A stretch of 64,000 bases of DNA from Flavobacterium sp. (GCF_027483985.1 NZ_JAIXTJ010000011.1:1-64000); one strand, 5' to 3'; shown: positions 25,067 through 32,722, counted from the first letter of the stretch. A program made the numbers and translations. Notes: generated by a model not told the origin, from the letters alone.

Positions 25067-25720
25067 TTAGATTTTAGATTTGAAAACAGTACTGAAATTT
25101 AAATTTACAATTTCAATCAACTCCTCCATTTTTATATTTTTATATTTTGCTGCTATACTATAAACTTGTTCTAATGATTCTTCGATTGTATCGGTTTCTA
25201 GAAAAAATCGATCATTTGGAACCGACTTGAAAACTAGTTCTAATTCCGGATTTCTAAGTAAATATTTTCCAAAAGACAAATAAAATCCATTGTCAATTAA
25301 CTGCTTTGCTACTTGTTGATTTTTAGAAAATCCGTGTATGATTATCGGAACTGTTATTTTTAATCGTTTTTTTATCGCAAGTAATTCATCAAATGCTGCC
25401 ACTAGATGCAATACCAACGGCTTTTGATATTTTTCTGCCAACGCTATTTGCTGTTCAAAAACTTCTATTTGTAATGCCATCGGAACTTCAATTCGTTTGT
25501 CTAATCCGCATTCACCCAAAGCCAAACATGCAGATAGTTGCAACTTCGCTTCAATGATTTTTAAATCACTTTCTAATCGGTTTTCATCTATATACCAAGG
25601 ATGAATTCCAATAGAATACTGCGGAATCGTCGCGTCAAATTCCCAAGGATATTGATTTACTAATTCGAGAATTTCTGGAGTGTTTGTGAATTTATGGGTA
25701 TGTAAATTGAAAAATTTCAT
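25067..25720 (-). CDS. TatD family hydrolase
   Basis: A 217-residue metal-dependent TIM-barrel hydrolase, with start at 25720 (MKFFNLHTHKF). HxH is H7 and H9; further metal segments are GECGLDKR and FLETD. It may act as a deoxyribonuclease on 3' ends. The start codon overlaps the stop of the DUF1684 gene by one base. The longer frame upstream runs through the DUF1684 gene and is rejected. Confidence 0.88.
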   Translation of the reverse strand: MKFFNLHTHKFTNTPEILELVNQYPWEFDATIPQYSIGIHPWYIDENRLESDLKIIEAKLQLSACLALGECGLDKRIEVPMALQIEVFEQQIALAEKYQKPLVLHLVAAFDELLAIKKRLKITVPIIIHGFSKNQQVAKQLIDNGFYLSFGKYLLRNPELELVFKSVPNDRFFLETDTIEESLEQVYSIAAKYKNIKMEELIEIVNLNFSTVFKSKI

Positions 25721-26319
25721 TAATCGTGAAACTTTTTTACACCAGCCAAAATAGCAACAGTCAAATCGTTTTCCAAAGGTACAATCGGGCAAGAATACTT
25801 GTGATTATATGCACAATACGGATTGTAAGCTTTATTGAAATCAATTTTCCAAGTAGTGCCTTTTTGAATTCTTAAATCTACATAACGTCCACCAATATAA
25901 CTTTCTTTACCCGAAGTTAAATCAGAAAAAGGAAGGAATAAATAATCATCAAATCCTGGTTTTTTTATCAAATCAATATTCTGATAAACATTCAACTTAC
26001 AAGCAACACCATCGATTGTGAAATGCAATTCGCCATATTTTTTATACTCTGGAAGTCGCGAAGTTGACGTTTTCATTTTAAAAACTTTCTCTTTTTTGGT
26101 TCTAATAAATTGCGCTTCAACAATAAATTTGTCATTTATCGGAAAAAAATCTAAGGCCTTGAAAGTTTTTAAATCTTCTTCCATTAACGGACTTTTATCT
26201 TTATCGGCATACTCAATATTGAGATTTTCTTGAAACTCAACCGAGGTTTCAAGCGTTTTATCTTGAGCACTCGTTATTAAAAAACTTGAAATAAGCAGCA
26301 AAGAGAATAACTTTTTCAT
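25720..26319 (-). CDS. DUF1684 domain secreted protein
   Basis: A 199-residue exported protein with a signal peptide (1-18, ending TSAQ). The DUF1684 domain fills the rest; the C-terminal hallmark FNKAYNPYCAYNHKYSCP with two cysteines is visible. The function is unknown. It is translationally coupled to the TatD gene. Confidence 0.9.
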   Translation of the reverse strand: MKKLFSLLLISSFLITSAQDKTLETSVEFQENLNIEYADKDKSPLMEEDLKTFKALDFFPINDKFIVEAQFIRTKKEKVFKMKTSTSRLPEYKKYGELHFTIDGVACKLNVYQNIDLIKKPGFDDYLFLPFSDLTSGKESYIGGRYVDLRIQKGTTWKIDFNKAYNPYCAYNHKYSCPIVPLENDLTVAILAGVKKFHD

Positions 26320-26387
26320 CAGAATATTTTTTACAAAAATAGTTCAAAAGTTGTTATGCTACAAAGGACTAAAGCCACAAAGTTTTA

Positions 26388-26395
26388 TACCTTTG
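26388..26395 (+). promoter_or_regulatory. -7 element before the MFS gene
   Basis: TACCTTTG matches TAnnTTTG and lies 18 bp before the ATG at 26414, leaving a leader of about 10 nucleotides. It also excludes the longer frame that starts at 26351. Confidence 0.6.
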
Positions 26396-26413
26396 CAAAA
26401 TAAGAAAAGTTGC

Positions 26414-27640
26414 ATGTTAAAAAACGCCATCCGCAAATATTTAGACAATTTTAGAGGTTTTTCAAGGGAAGTTTGGATACTTACTTTGATCACTTTTATC
26501 AATCGTGCTGGAACAATGGTGTTGCCGTTTTTATCAAAATACTTGAAAGAAGATTTAGGATTTTCTTACCTGCAAATCGGAAATATTTTGTTTTGGTTTG
26601 GCGTTGGTTCAATGGTGGGTTCGTGGCTTGGCGGAAAATTATCTGATAAAATCGGATTTTATAGGATAATGATTTTCAGTCTTTTAGTAAGTGGAATGAT
26701 GTTTTTCGGATTGCAATTTATTACCAACTACACCGGACTTTGTATCGCTATATTCTTAATTATGGTAGTGGCCGATATGTTTCGTCCTGCAATGTTTGTG
26801 TCACTTGGCGCTTATGCCAAACCTGAAAACAGAACAAGAGCATTAACATTGGTAAGACTCGCAATCAATCTCGGATTTGCAGCCGGACCAGCTTTGGGTG
26901 GATTAATCATTATGTCTATTGGTTACAAAGGATTATTTTGGGCCGATGGTGCAACGTGCATCGTTGCGATTTTAATTTTTTGGATTTTAGTAAAAGAAAA
27001 GAAAAAACCAGCCGAATCTAAAGAATCAAAAGCACTTTTGGAAGCCAACAGGCCATCGGTTTTTAAAGACAAGCCGTTCTGGATTTTCTTATTTATGTGT
27101 GTGATTACTGGCGTATTATTTTTTCAATTATTCACCACAATTCCGCTATATCATAAAGAACAATTTAATCTTACAGAACTTCAAACCGGTTTACTTTTAA
27201 CCTTAAACGGTGTTTTAGTATTCTTTATGGAAATGCCAATCGTTAGTTACATCGAACGTAATAAATTAAATAAAGTTAAAATAGTATCCATAGGTTGTTT
27301 CTTTATGGCTATAAGTTTATTTTTAATGTTAGTAAATTTTTGGGCCGGAATTCTAATCATCATGATGCTCTTTATGACTTTTGCCGAAATGTTTGCTTTT
27401 CCGTTTTCAAATTCTTTTGCATTAAGTCGCGCACCCAAAGGTCACGAAGGTCGGTATATGGCGATTTTCACAATGAGTTTCAGTGCTGCACACATTCTAA
27501 GTGCTAAAATCGGAATGGGAATTGTTGCCGCTTTTGGCTATCAAATGAACTGGCTGTTTATGGGAATTCTCGGACTAATTGGTACGGCAGCTGGTTTCTA
27601 TGTAATGCGATTGGTAGCGGAAGAAAAAGTTGCGGTTTAA
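26414..27640 (+). CDS. Major facilitator superfamily transporter
   Basis: A 408-residue MFS protein with twelve predicted helices. The loop-2 motif GGKLSDKIG and the loop after helix 4/5 are typical of drug/H+ antiporters of the MdtH/YajR type. The ATG at 26414 (MLKNAIRKYL) lies behind a good -7 element. Substrate cannot be told. Confidence 0.9.
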   Translation: MLKNAIRKYLDNFRGFSREVWILTLITFINRAGTMVLPFLSKYLKEDLGFSYLQIGNILFWFGVGSMVGSWLGGKLSDKIGFYRIMIFSLLVSGMMFFGLQFITNYTGLCIAIFLIMVVADMFRPAMFVSLGAYAKPENRTRALTLVRLAINLGFAAGPALGGLIIMSIGYKGLFWADGATCIVAILIFWILVKEKKKPAESKESKALLEANRPSVFKDKPFWIFLFMCVITGVLFFQLFTTIPLYHKEQFNLTELQTGLLLTLNGVLVFFMEMPIVSYIERNKLNKVKIVSIGCFFMAISLFLMLVNFWAGILIIMMLFMTFAEMFAFPFSNSFALSRAPKGHEGRYMAIFTMSFSAAHILSAKIGMGIVAAFGYQMNWLFMGILGLIGTAAGFYVMRLVAEEKVAV

Positions 27641-27712
27641 CAATTTACTATTGACGTCGAGAGCTTCAGACTACAGTAATTTTGTAGAATATATAAATTA
27701 ACAATTCAAAAT

Positions 27713-28285
27713 CTACAAAAACTTTCTTCTTATTTCTTGGAAAGATTGATTAGAATGTATCATTTCCTCAATGATTTCTTGTCTTAAATTGTCAATATTA
27801 CCTTCGTTTAGATATTTTGCCCAAGCGGTTTCTTCAAATAGAGTGCGGATTTGTTTGATTAATTTTGTTGTTTCTGAAGATGATCTTAAAACTTTATCGG
27901 AAGAATAATTGGAACTTTGTTTGTGATAAAAGTTGACCGTTGTAGACTCATAATCTGCTTCAAGAAAGTAAATCTTTTCTACATCATTATCGGAATAAAA
28001 ATCAGACCAATTAGCGTACCCGAGTTTCGTTCTATTGGAATTGGGCACTTCGACTGCGCTCAGTGTGACAGCAGAATTTGAAACTAATCTCCATTTGCAA
28101 TTAGCTACTCTACTCCAATGGTTGGACAAACGATACACGCCATTTTCAACAAAATAATAACAACTACCTGATTTGCTTTTGTAATGCATTTTCAAATCTT
28201 TGATAGCATCCAAATCAACTTCATTGAAAATACAAAAAGTGTATTTGTGAAAATTGGTTTTATTATAGTTCTTGGTAGTCATCAC
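27713..28285 (-). CDS. Unrecognised protein, 190 residues, with an in-frame dispersed-repeat insertion
   Basis: A soluble 190-residue protein (start at 28285; a second ATG follows directly). It contains FHKYTFCIFNEVDLD, SKSGSCYYFVENGVYRLSNHWSRVANCKWRL split over several strands, and a helical C-terminus. The stretch TLSAVEVP is encoded by a copy of a repeat (28046-28070) that is normally intergenic, so a mobile repeat seems to have inserted in frame. I do not recognise a function. Confidence 0.7.
   Translation of the reverse strand: MMTTKNYNKTNFHKYTFCIFNEVDLDAIKDLKMHYKSKSGSCYYFVENGVYRLSNHWSRVANCKWRLVSNSAVTLSAVEVPNSNRTKLGYANWSDFYSDNDVEKIYFLEADYESTTVNFYHKQSSNYSSDKVLRSSSETTKLIKQIRTLFEETAWAKYLNEGNIDNLRQEIIEEMIHSNQSFQEIRRKFL
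28046..28070. repeat. Dispersed CACTTCGACTGCGCTCAGTG repeat inside a coding sequence
   Basis: The 25-bp repeat begins CACTTCGACTGCGCTCAGTG and lies inside the 190-residue gene, keeping its frame. Related TCACTTCGA[C/G]TG elements recur at 61496, 61799, 61930 and 62028 in this window. Confidence 0.7.
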
Positions 28286-28403
28286 TTTAATTATTGAAAC
28301 AAAAGTAACTAATTATTTTTTAGAACAAAATCTATTAATAGTTTGATTTTACTGCGTTTGTCTTATCTTTAAAATAAAAACAAAAAAGAGCAAACGTTAA
28401 ATT

Positions 28404-28457
28404 TAGTTATATAACTATAAAAATAGTTGTGTAACTAAAAATATAGTTATATGTTTG
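28404..28457. promoter_or_regulatory. Triple operator of the BlaI-type repressor
   Basis: The perfect palindrome TAGTTATATAACTA (28404-28417), an imperfect copy TAGTTGTGTAACTA (28424-28437) and a half-copy TAGTTATATG (28444-28453) are exactly 20 bp apart, about two helical turns. They cover the promoter of the BlaI gene, as expected for autorepression by this family. Confidence 0.7.
28427..28457 (+). promoter_or_regulatory. Promoter of the blaI-type operon
   Basis: TTG at 28427-28429, then 20 bp, then TATGTTTG at 28450-28457 match the Bacteroidota pattern. Start of transcription should be near 28464, 12 bp before the ATG. Both elements are covered by the repeated operator. Confidence 0.65.
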
Positions 28458-28475
28458 TCGTATAAAATTATCAAA

Positions 28476-28835
28476 ATGCAAAAGTTAACCAACAAAGAAG
28501 AAGAGATTATGCACATTTTATGGAAGCTAAAAAAGGCTTTCGTAAAAGAAGTGATGGCAGAAATAACGGAAGAACAGCCACATTACAACACGCTTTCAAC
28601 CATCATAAGAAACTTAGAGGATAAAGGATATGTAAGTCACAATGCCTTCGGAAATACGCATCAATATTATCCGATTATTGCCTTAGAGGATTACAGAAAA
28701 GAATTTATGAGTACGGCAATTGAGAACTATTTTGACAATTCTTATAAAAATATGGTTTCCTTTTTTGCAGAAGAAGAAAAAATTTCGGCTGAAGAATTAC
28801 GTGAGATTTTGGCGATCATCGAAAATAAAAAATAA
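28476..28835 (+). CDS. BlaI/MecI/CopY family transcriptional repressor
   Basis: A 119-residue winged-helix repressor starting MQKLTNKEEEIMHILWKL. The HTH segment contains EVMAEI...HYNTLSTIIRNLEDKGYV; the rest is a helical dimerisation part. In the Staphylococcus system BlaI is cleaved after the membrane sensor BlaR1 is triggered. Here the downstream gene encodes an M56 (BlaR1-like) sensor. An operator triple lies over its promoter. In Bacteroidota the pair is common and rarely linked to beta-lactamase; no beta-lactamase is here. Confidence 0.93.
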   Translation: MQKLTNKEEEIMHILWKLKKAFVKEVMAEITEEQPHYNTLSTIIRNLEDKGYVSHNAFGNTHQYYPIIALEDYRKEFMSTAIENYFDNSYKNMVSFFAEEEKISAEELREILAIIENKK

Positions 28836-28858
28836 TTACAAAATAAAGAAGTAATAGT

Positions 28859-30064
28859 ATGGAAGAACTTGTAACCTACCTTTTAAAATCAAGCGGATTG
28901 TTGGCAGCCTTCTTTCTTGCCTATTACTTTTTGTTAAGAAAAGAAACTTTTTTCACTAGCAATCGATGGTTTTTGCTTTCGGGTTTGGCCACTTCCATCC
29001 TATTGCCTTTATTTTTTATTACTAAAATCGTTTATGTTGCAAGCCAAAAAGTGACTGTGCCTATGGTTTTAGAAAGTACTAATCAACCAATTATCATCAA
29101 CGATGGTTCTGCTACTATTCCAGAAAGTATAGATTGGTTTCAAATTATACTTTTAGCCTACGTAATTGTTACTTCGTTCCTACTTCTAAAAATGATTTTG
29201 GACATTTTTTCGCTGGCAAAATTGATAAGAAAACAGCCATATACAAAAGAAGATAACCTATCCTACATAAATATCAATCAAAACATTGCACCTTTTTCTT
29301 TCTTCAATTACATTGTTTTCAATTCCAATTTATATTCTAAACAAGAGTTAGAAAGTATTTTGTTGCATGAGAAAATCCACAGTCAAGAAAAACATTCGAT
29401 TGATGTTTTGGTAGCCAAGCTATTTACGATTGTTTTTTGGTTCAATCCATTAATTTGGTTGTATCAAAAAGCCATAATTCAGAATTTAGAATACATTGCT
29501 GATAGTAAGGCAATTCAAAATATAGAAGACAAAAAGTGTTATCAAATGGCACTTTTAAAAGTAGTTTCTCATCAAAACTGCTTGCCCATCACCAATCATT
29601 TTTATCAATCATTAATCAAAAAACGAATCGTTATGTTAAACAAAAATCAATCCAAAAAAAGAAACATTTGGAAGTACAGCCTCATACTTCCTGTAATTAT
29701 TGCTTTCGTGTTTTTATTTCAAATAAAAGTCGTAGCGCAAGAGAAAGAACCAAATAGATCCATAATTGATTTAACTTGGACTAAAAATTCATCTGACAAA
29801 GAATTAAAAGAAGATGCTAAAAATGCTAGTAACGTAGTAAATTTTGATTTTACAAAAATCGAAAGAAACAGCAAAAATGAAATTACATCGATTACCATTT
29901 CTTATAAAGATAATCTTGGTAATGAAGACACGTCAACTTTTAAGAATAAAAACGGAATAAATCCGATACATTTTGTGCGAGATATTGATGAAAATGGAAA
30001 AGGTCAGATTGGGTATTATAATGTAGAAACTAATGAAATGTTATCAAAAGAAAATGAAAAATAA
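28859..30064 (+). CDS. M56 (BlaR1-like) membrane metalloprotease, ended by an in-frame TAA
   Basis: A 401-residue membrane protein. Helices lie at about 5-25, 37-58, 95-118 and 183-201; the zinc-protease motif HEKIH is at 170-174 and the third-ligand segment EYIAD at 211-215. A last helix (about 272-289) leads to an outer domain (about 300-401: LTWTKNSSDKELKEDA...). The frame stops at 30062-30064, but the next 194 codons are open in the same frame and resemble the usual C-terminus of such sensors, so the gene may be truncated. The outer domain is similar to the first domain of the secreted protein at 30744. Confidence 0.88.
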   Translation: MEELVTYLLKSSGLLAAFFLAYYFLLRKETFFTSNRWFLLSGLATSILLPLFFITKIVYVASQKVTVPMVLESTNQPIIINDGSATIPESIDWFQIILLAYVIVTSFLLLKMILDIFSLAKLIRKQPYTKEDNLSYININQNIAPFSFFNYIVFNSNLYSKQELESILLHEKIHSQEKHSIDVLVAKLFTIVFWFNPLIWLYQKAIIQNLEYIADSKAIQNIEDKKCYQMALLKVVSHQNCLPITNHFYQSLIKKRIVMLNKNQSKKRNIWKYSLILPVIIAFVFLFQIKVVAQEKEPNRSIIDLTWTKNSSDKELKEDAKNASNVVNFDFTKIERNSKNEITSITISYKDNLGNEDTSTFKNKNGINPIHFVRDIDENGKGQIGYYNVETNEMLSKENEK

Positions 30065-30646
30065 GAATCGATCTACAACTCACACTTTGAAAGTGATACA
30101 AAAGATAAATTAGATCGTTTGTTTATCATTAATGGCAAATCTTACACAAAAGATGACTTAAAAGGAAAAAATATTGCCATTGTTGATGGAAGTATTATTA
30201 AAGTAGATTCGAAAGAGGCGGTACAAAAATACGGTCAAAGAGCTAAAGATGGCGCTGTAATTTTTCAAGGCGAAACAAAAATAATTGACAATGTACTGGA
30301 TACTAACTATCCACTTCCGCCAACACCTCCAACACCTCCAACATTTGCAATGCCTAAAATGGATTTTCCTAATTTACCAAAAGCACCAAAATCACCATCG
30401 GGAACGCCATTAACGAACGAAAAAGAGTGGAAAAAATTTGAAAAAAAAATGGCAGAATTTGAGGAAAAAATGAAAACACTTGAACCAAAAATTGAAGCCT
30501 ATACGAAGGAAATGATGAATATTGAAGAATTAATGAAACCGTTTGAAGCTGAAATGAAATCTTACGAAGAAAAAATGGAATTATATGAAATTGAAATGAA
30601 AAAGCTCCTTGAAAAAAAAGAAATAGAACAGGGTTCAAAAAAATAA
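30065..30646 (+). pseudogene. In-frame continuation of the M56 gene after a TAA stop
   Basis: The same reading frame goes on without any stop from 30065 to 30646: 18 codons to the TTG at 30119, then LFIINGKSYTKDDLKGKN and AVQKYGQRAKDGAVIFQG, which look like the KKYGxxxKDGVI plug-like segment found at the end of flavobacterial M56/TonB-type proteins. A Pro-rich linker and a long coiled-coil (EKKMAEFEEKMKTLEPK and onward) follow. No ATG in frame lies near its beginning. It is best read as the lost C-terminal part of the sensor; translation by re-initiation or readthrough is possible. Confidence 0.7.
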
Positions 30647-30694
30647 AAACGTTAAAAAATTGCAAATCTCTTTCCGTTGAAATAGACATCTTTA

Positions 30695-30702
30695 TAAATT
30701 TG
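30695..30702 (+). promoter_or_regulatory. Possible -7 element before the secreted domain protein
   Basis: TAAATTTG fits TAnnTTTG, 41 bp before the ATG at 30744. A TTG 15 bp upstream is too close for the ideal spacing. Confidence 0.35.
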
Positions 30703-30743
30703 TTTGAGAATTATAGCAATCAACAAATCAAATAACAAATTTT

Positions 30744-31646
30744 ATGAAAACACAATTTAGAAACTTTGCTTTGGTCCTTTCTGCATTATTTGCGTTTCTT
30801 TTCAATCCGAACGCTACTGTGGCGCAACAAAAACCTTATACTTTGTACGATCAAACCAACAGTGATGATGTTGTAATGACTTGGAACAAAAGTACGCCTG
30901 AGAGCGAAATGAAAGACGACGTTAAAGCGCTTGGCGAATTGGGAATCACCATCAAATATTCGGGTGTTAAACGTAACGCTAAAGCTGAAATTACGGCTAT
31001 CAAAGTAGAATATTCAGATAGAAAAGGAAATAAAGGGAAGTTAGAATTGGATAATGCCAACCCAATTGCAACCATTAAGTTTTTTAAACAAGGTGAAACT
31101 ATAGGTTTTGGTGAAGCATCTAACGGAAATGACATCTTTGCCGGAAACCCACTGATGGGCGGTTTTGCTGGTGCAGATGATTTAATAAAACGTTTCAACT
31201 TTGGTGGAGACAAAAACGGACAATCGTTTAGTTTTTCAGATGACTTAAAGTTCGGTGATGCTGAAACCAGAATTATGATTCAAAAAGACGGTAAAAAACC
31301 TCTAGTTTTTAAAAATGGTGAAGTAGTTGAAGGTGGCGATGATTACACGCCGGAAGAAATTGAAGAAATCAGAAAAAGTTCTAAAATAGAATTCTCTGGA
31401 AAATCAGAAGATGGTTTATTTGACAAACAATATGATTTTAGAAGTCCTGAAGGTTTACAAAACTTCAAAAAACAAATGGATGAAATGAAATCGTCTTTCG
31501 GAACAACTAAAACCGAAGATTTAGACAAAACCAAAGAAGAAATGCTGAAAGCCAAAGAAGAAATGATAAAAGCCAAAGAAGAACTAGAAAAAGCAAGAAA
31601 AGAAATTGAAAAGTCGAAAACGACAACAAAAACAAAAAAAACATAA
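30744..31646 (+). CDS. Secreted protein sharing the outer domain of the M56 sensor
   Basis: A 300-residue protein with a signal peptide (1-28, ending VAQ). Residues about 44-115 (MTWNKSTPESEMKDDVKALG..., then NAKAEITAIKVEYSDRKGNKG) align along their whole length with the outer C-terminal domain of the M56 protein upstream (LTWTKNSSDKELKEDAKNAS..., NSKNEITSITISYKDNLGNED). The C-terminus (about 255-300) is a highly charged Lys/Glu coiled-coil (KEEMLKAKEEMIKAKEELE). It probably belongs to the same regulon and may act as competitor, ligand or sensor of the M56 protein. Function unknown. Confidence 0.78.
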   Translation: MKTQFRNFALVLSALFAFLFNPNATVAQQKPYTLYDQTNSDDVVMTWNKSTPESEMKDDVKALGELGITIKYSGVKRNAKAEITAIKVEYSDRKGNKGKLELDNANPIATIKFFKQGETIGFGEASNGNDIFAGNPLMGGFAGADDLIKRFNFGGDKNGQSFSFSDDLKFGDAETRIMIQKDGKKPLVFKNGEVVEGGDDYTPEEIEEIRKSSKIEFSGKSEDGLFDKQYDFRSPEGLQNFKKQMDEMKSSFGTTKTEDLDKTKEEMLKAKEEMIKAKEELEKARKEIEKSKTTTKTKKT

Positions 31647-31649
31647 TCA

Positions 31650-31682
31650 AAAGACCGCTCTTAATGAAGCGGTCTTTTTTTT
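31650..31682 (+). terminator. Terminator after the secreted domain protein
   Basis: The stem AAGACCGCT (31651-31659) pairs with AGCGGTCTT (31668-31676) and is followed by T-run 31675-31682. Confidence 0.88.
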
Positions 31683-31717
31683 ATTCGCTGCCTGAGGCTC
31701 TCAAAGGCAACGAATAA
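31681..31717. repeat. Inverted repeat of 13-bp arms
   Basis: TTATTCGCTGCCT (31681-31693) and AGGCAACGAATAA (31705-31717) pair with one G-T mismatch. It is not followed by T on the plus strand, so it is not a plain terminator; its role is unknown. Confidence 0.6.
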
Positions 31718-31726
31718 AAAAAAAAC

Positions 31727-31734
31727 TATCTTTG
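31727..31734 (+). promoter_or_regulatory. -7 element of the 46-residue gene
   Basis: TATCTTTG fits TAnnTTTG and lies 12 bp before the ATG at 31746. Confidence 0.5.
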
Positions 31735-31745
31735 CAAAAAAAATA

Positions 31746-31886
31746 ATGTTTAAAGTACTAGCTAAAATCAACAAACTACTTCTACCGAGTTTTACCAAAC
31801 AGCGAGTAGATTTGGCAAAAGCTAAAAAATGGCAGATGGCACTTATCGCCTACCGTTATTATGTAACTACAAGAGCTTTAAAGTAA
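31746..31886 (+). CDS. Conserved basic small protein, 46 residues
   Basis: A 46-residue protein starting MFKVLAKINKLLLPSFTKQR and ending YYVTTRALK, with many Lys/Arg and few acidic residues. It lies behind a -7 element and ends 15 bp before the convergent apt gene. I recall near-identical short proteins in flavobacteria, with no known function. The density of conserved-looking basic and aromatic residues suggests nucleic-acid or membrane binding. Confidence 0.72.
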   Translation: MFKVLAKINKLLLPSFTKQRVDLAKAKKWQMALIAYRYYVTTRALK

Positions 31887-31901
31887 AATAGCGCGTTGCA
31901 T

Positions 31902-32414
31902 TTAATAAGTTATAGCCGCAAAAACTTCATTGCTACCGAGTTTATCTCTGCCGTTTAAAAAGGATAATTCCATCAAGAAATTGCATTGTACTATGGTTCC
32001 ACCCAAACGTTCTACAAGTTCACAAACGGCTTTTGCTGTTCCACCAGTAGCCAAAACATCATCGTGGATTAACACGCGATCGCCTTTTTGAATAGCATCT
32101 GTGTGAATTTCAAGGGTATCCGTACCATATTCTAAATCATAAGAAGCCGAAATGGTTTCAAATGGTAATTTATTAGGTTTACGTACCGGAATAAAACCTA
32201 CATTTAGCGCTTCGGCTAAAAGAATTCCGAAAAAGAAACCGCGACTTTCTACACCAATTACCTTATCGATTTTTTTATCTTTTAGAGTTGAAAGCAATAA
32301 ATCTAGAGTTTCTTTCCTTGCAATTGGGTTATTTAGTAACGGAGTGATGTCTTTAAACAAAATTCCTGGCTTCGGAAAATCCTGAATATCACGTATGTAT
32401 TTTTTTAGTGGCAT
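31902..32414 (-). CDS. apt: Adenine phosphoribosyltransferase
   Basis: A 170-residue enzyme converting adenine and PRPP to AMP. The PRPP motif VLIHDDVLATGGTAKAV is intact, along with the N-terminal FPKPGILFKDITPLL and VIGVESRGFFFG segments. Single gene on the minus strand. Confidence 0.97.
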   Translation of the reverse strand: MPLKKYIRDIQDFPKPGILFKDITPLLNNPIARKETLDLLLSTLKDKKIDKVIGVESRGFFFGILLAEALNVGFIPVRKPNKLPFETISASYDLEYGTDTLEIHTDAIQKGDRVLIHDDVLATGGTAKAVCELVERLGGTIVQCNFLMELSFLNGRDKLGSNEVFAAITY

Positions 32415-32442
32415 ATTTTTTAAATTTAATCGTCATTTTGAT

Positions 32443-32472
32443 TTGCAAGTTACACATTTATCTTTATATTTG
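32443..32472 (+). promoter_or_regulatory. Promoter of tRNA-Arg
   Basis: TTG at 32443-32445, 19 bp, then TATATTTG at 32465-32472: an ideal Bacteroidota vegetative promoter. The tRNA starts 14 bp later. Confidence 0.75.
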
Positions 32473-32485
32473 CACCCACAAAAAA

Positions 32486-32559
32486 GGCCTCGTGGCGCAA
32501 CTGAATAGCGCATCTGATTACGGCTCAGAAGGTTACTGGTTTGAATCCAGTCGAGGTCA
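32486..32559 (+). tRNA. tRNA-Arg (anticodon ACG)
   Basis: A complete cloverleaf of 74 bases: acceptor GGCCTCG with CGAGGTC, D-stem GCGC/GCGC, anticodon stem TCTGA/TCAGA with loop TTACGGC (anticodon ACG at 32520-32522), T-stem ACTGG/CCAGT with TTTGAAT loop, and discriminator A. The CCA end is not encoded. Confidence 0.95.
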
Positions 32560-32560
32560 C
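32544..32560. repeat. Attachment-like direct repeat, copy 1 (tRNA 3' end)
   Basis: AATCCAGTCGAGGTCAC, the 3' end of the tRNA gene, occurs again unchanged at 32666-32682. Confidence 0.75.
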
Positions 32561-32565
32561 GAATG

Positions 32566-32630
32566 AATACTGTTTAAAACAAAAAAATCGCTAAGCTTGC
32601 TTAAGCGATTTTTTTGTTTTAAACAGTATT
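32566..32630. terminator. Very long hairpin behind tRNA-Arg
   Basis: Two 27-bp arms (32566-32592 and 32604-32630) pair perfectly and contain A7/T7 runs, so transcription from either side could end here. It is much longer than a usual tRNA terminator. Confidence 0.8.
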
Positions 32631-32665
32631 TTCAAAGCGGAGCTTTGAAGGATGTTGCACAGCAA

Positions 32666-32682
32666 AATCCAGTCGAGGTCAC
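32666..32682. repeat. Attachment-like direct repeat, copy 2
   Basis: The same 17 bases as the tRNA 3' end. The 105-bp segment between the copies consists almost wholly of hairpins. It can be a scar of site-specific integration at the tRNA or of a decayed second tRNA. Confidence 0.7.
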
Positions 32683-32690
32683 TTAAGAAG

Positions 32691-32722
32691 AAAAAGCTCT
32701 GACGCAAGTCAGGGCTTTTTTT
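32691..32722 (+). terminator. Hairpin terminator after the second tRNA-end copy
   Basis: AAAAGCTCTGAC pairs with GTCAGGGCTTTT (loop GCAA) and is followed by T. It is followed at once by another inverted repeat (about 32714-32780) with TTTTACT and AGTAAAA arms. Confidence 0.75.

Noticed and set aside
28476..30646. Beta-lactam resistance operon
   Set aside because: BlaI and M56 proteins are present but no beta-lactamase or penicillin-binding protein; in Bacteroidota such pairs mostly serve other purposes.
30369..30689. Minus-strand ORF of 106 residues
   Set aside because: It is the antisense of the Lys/Glu coiled-coil coding part, which gives a spurious Phe/Leu-rich reading.
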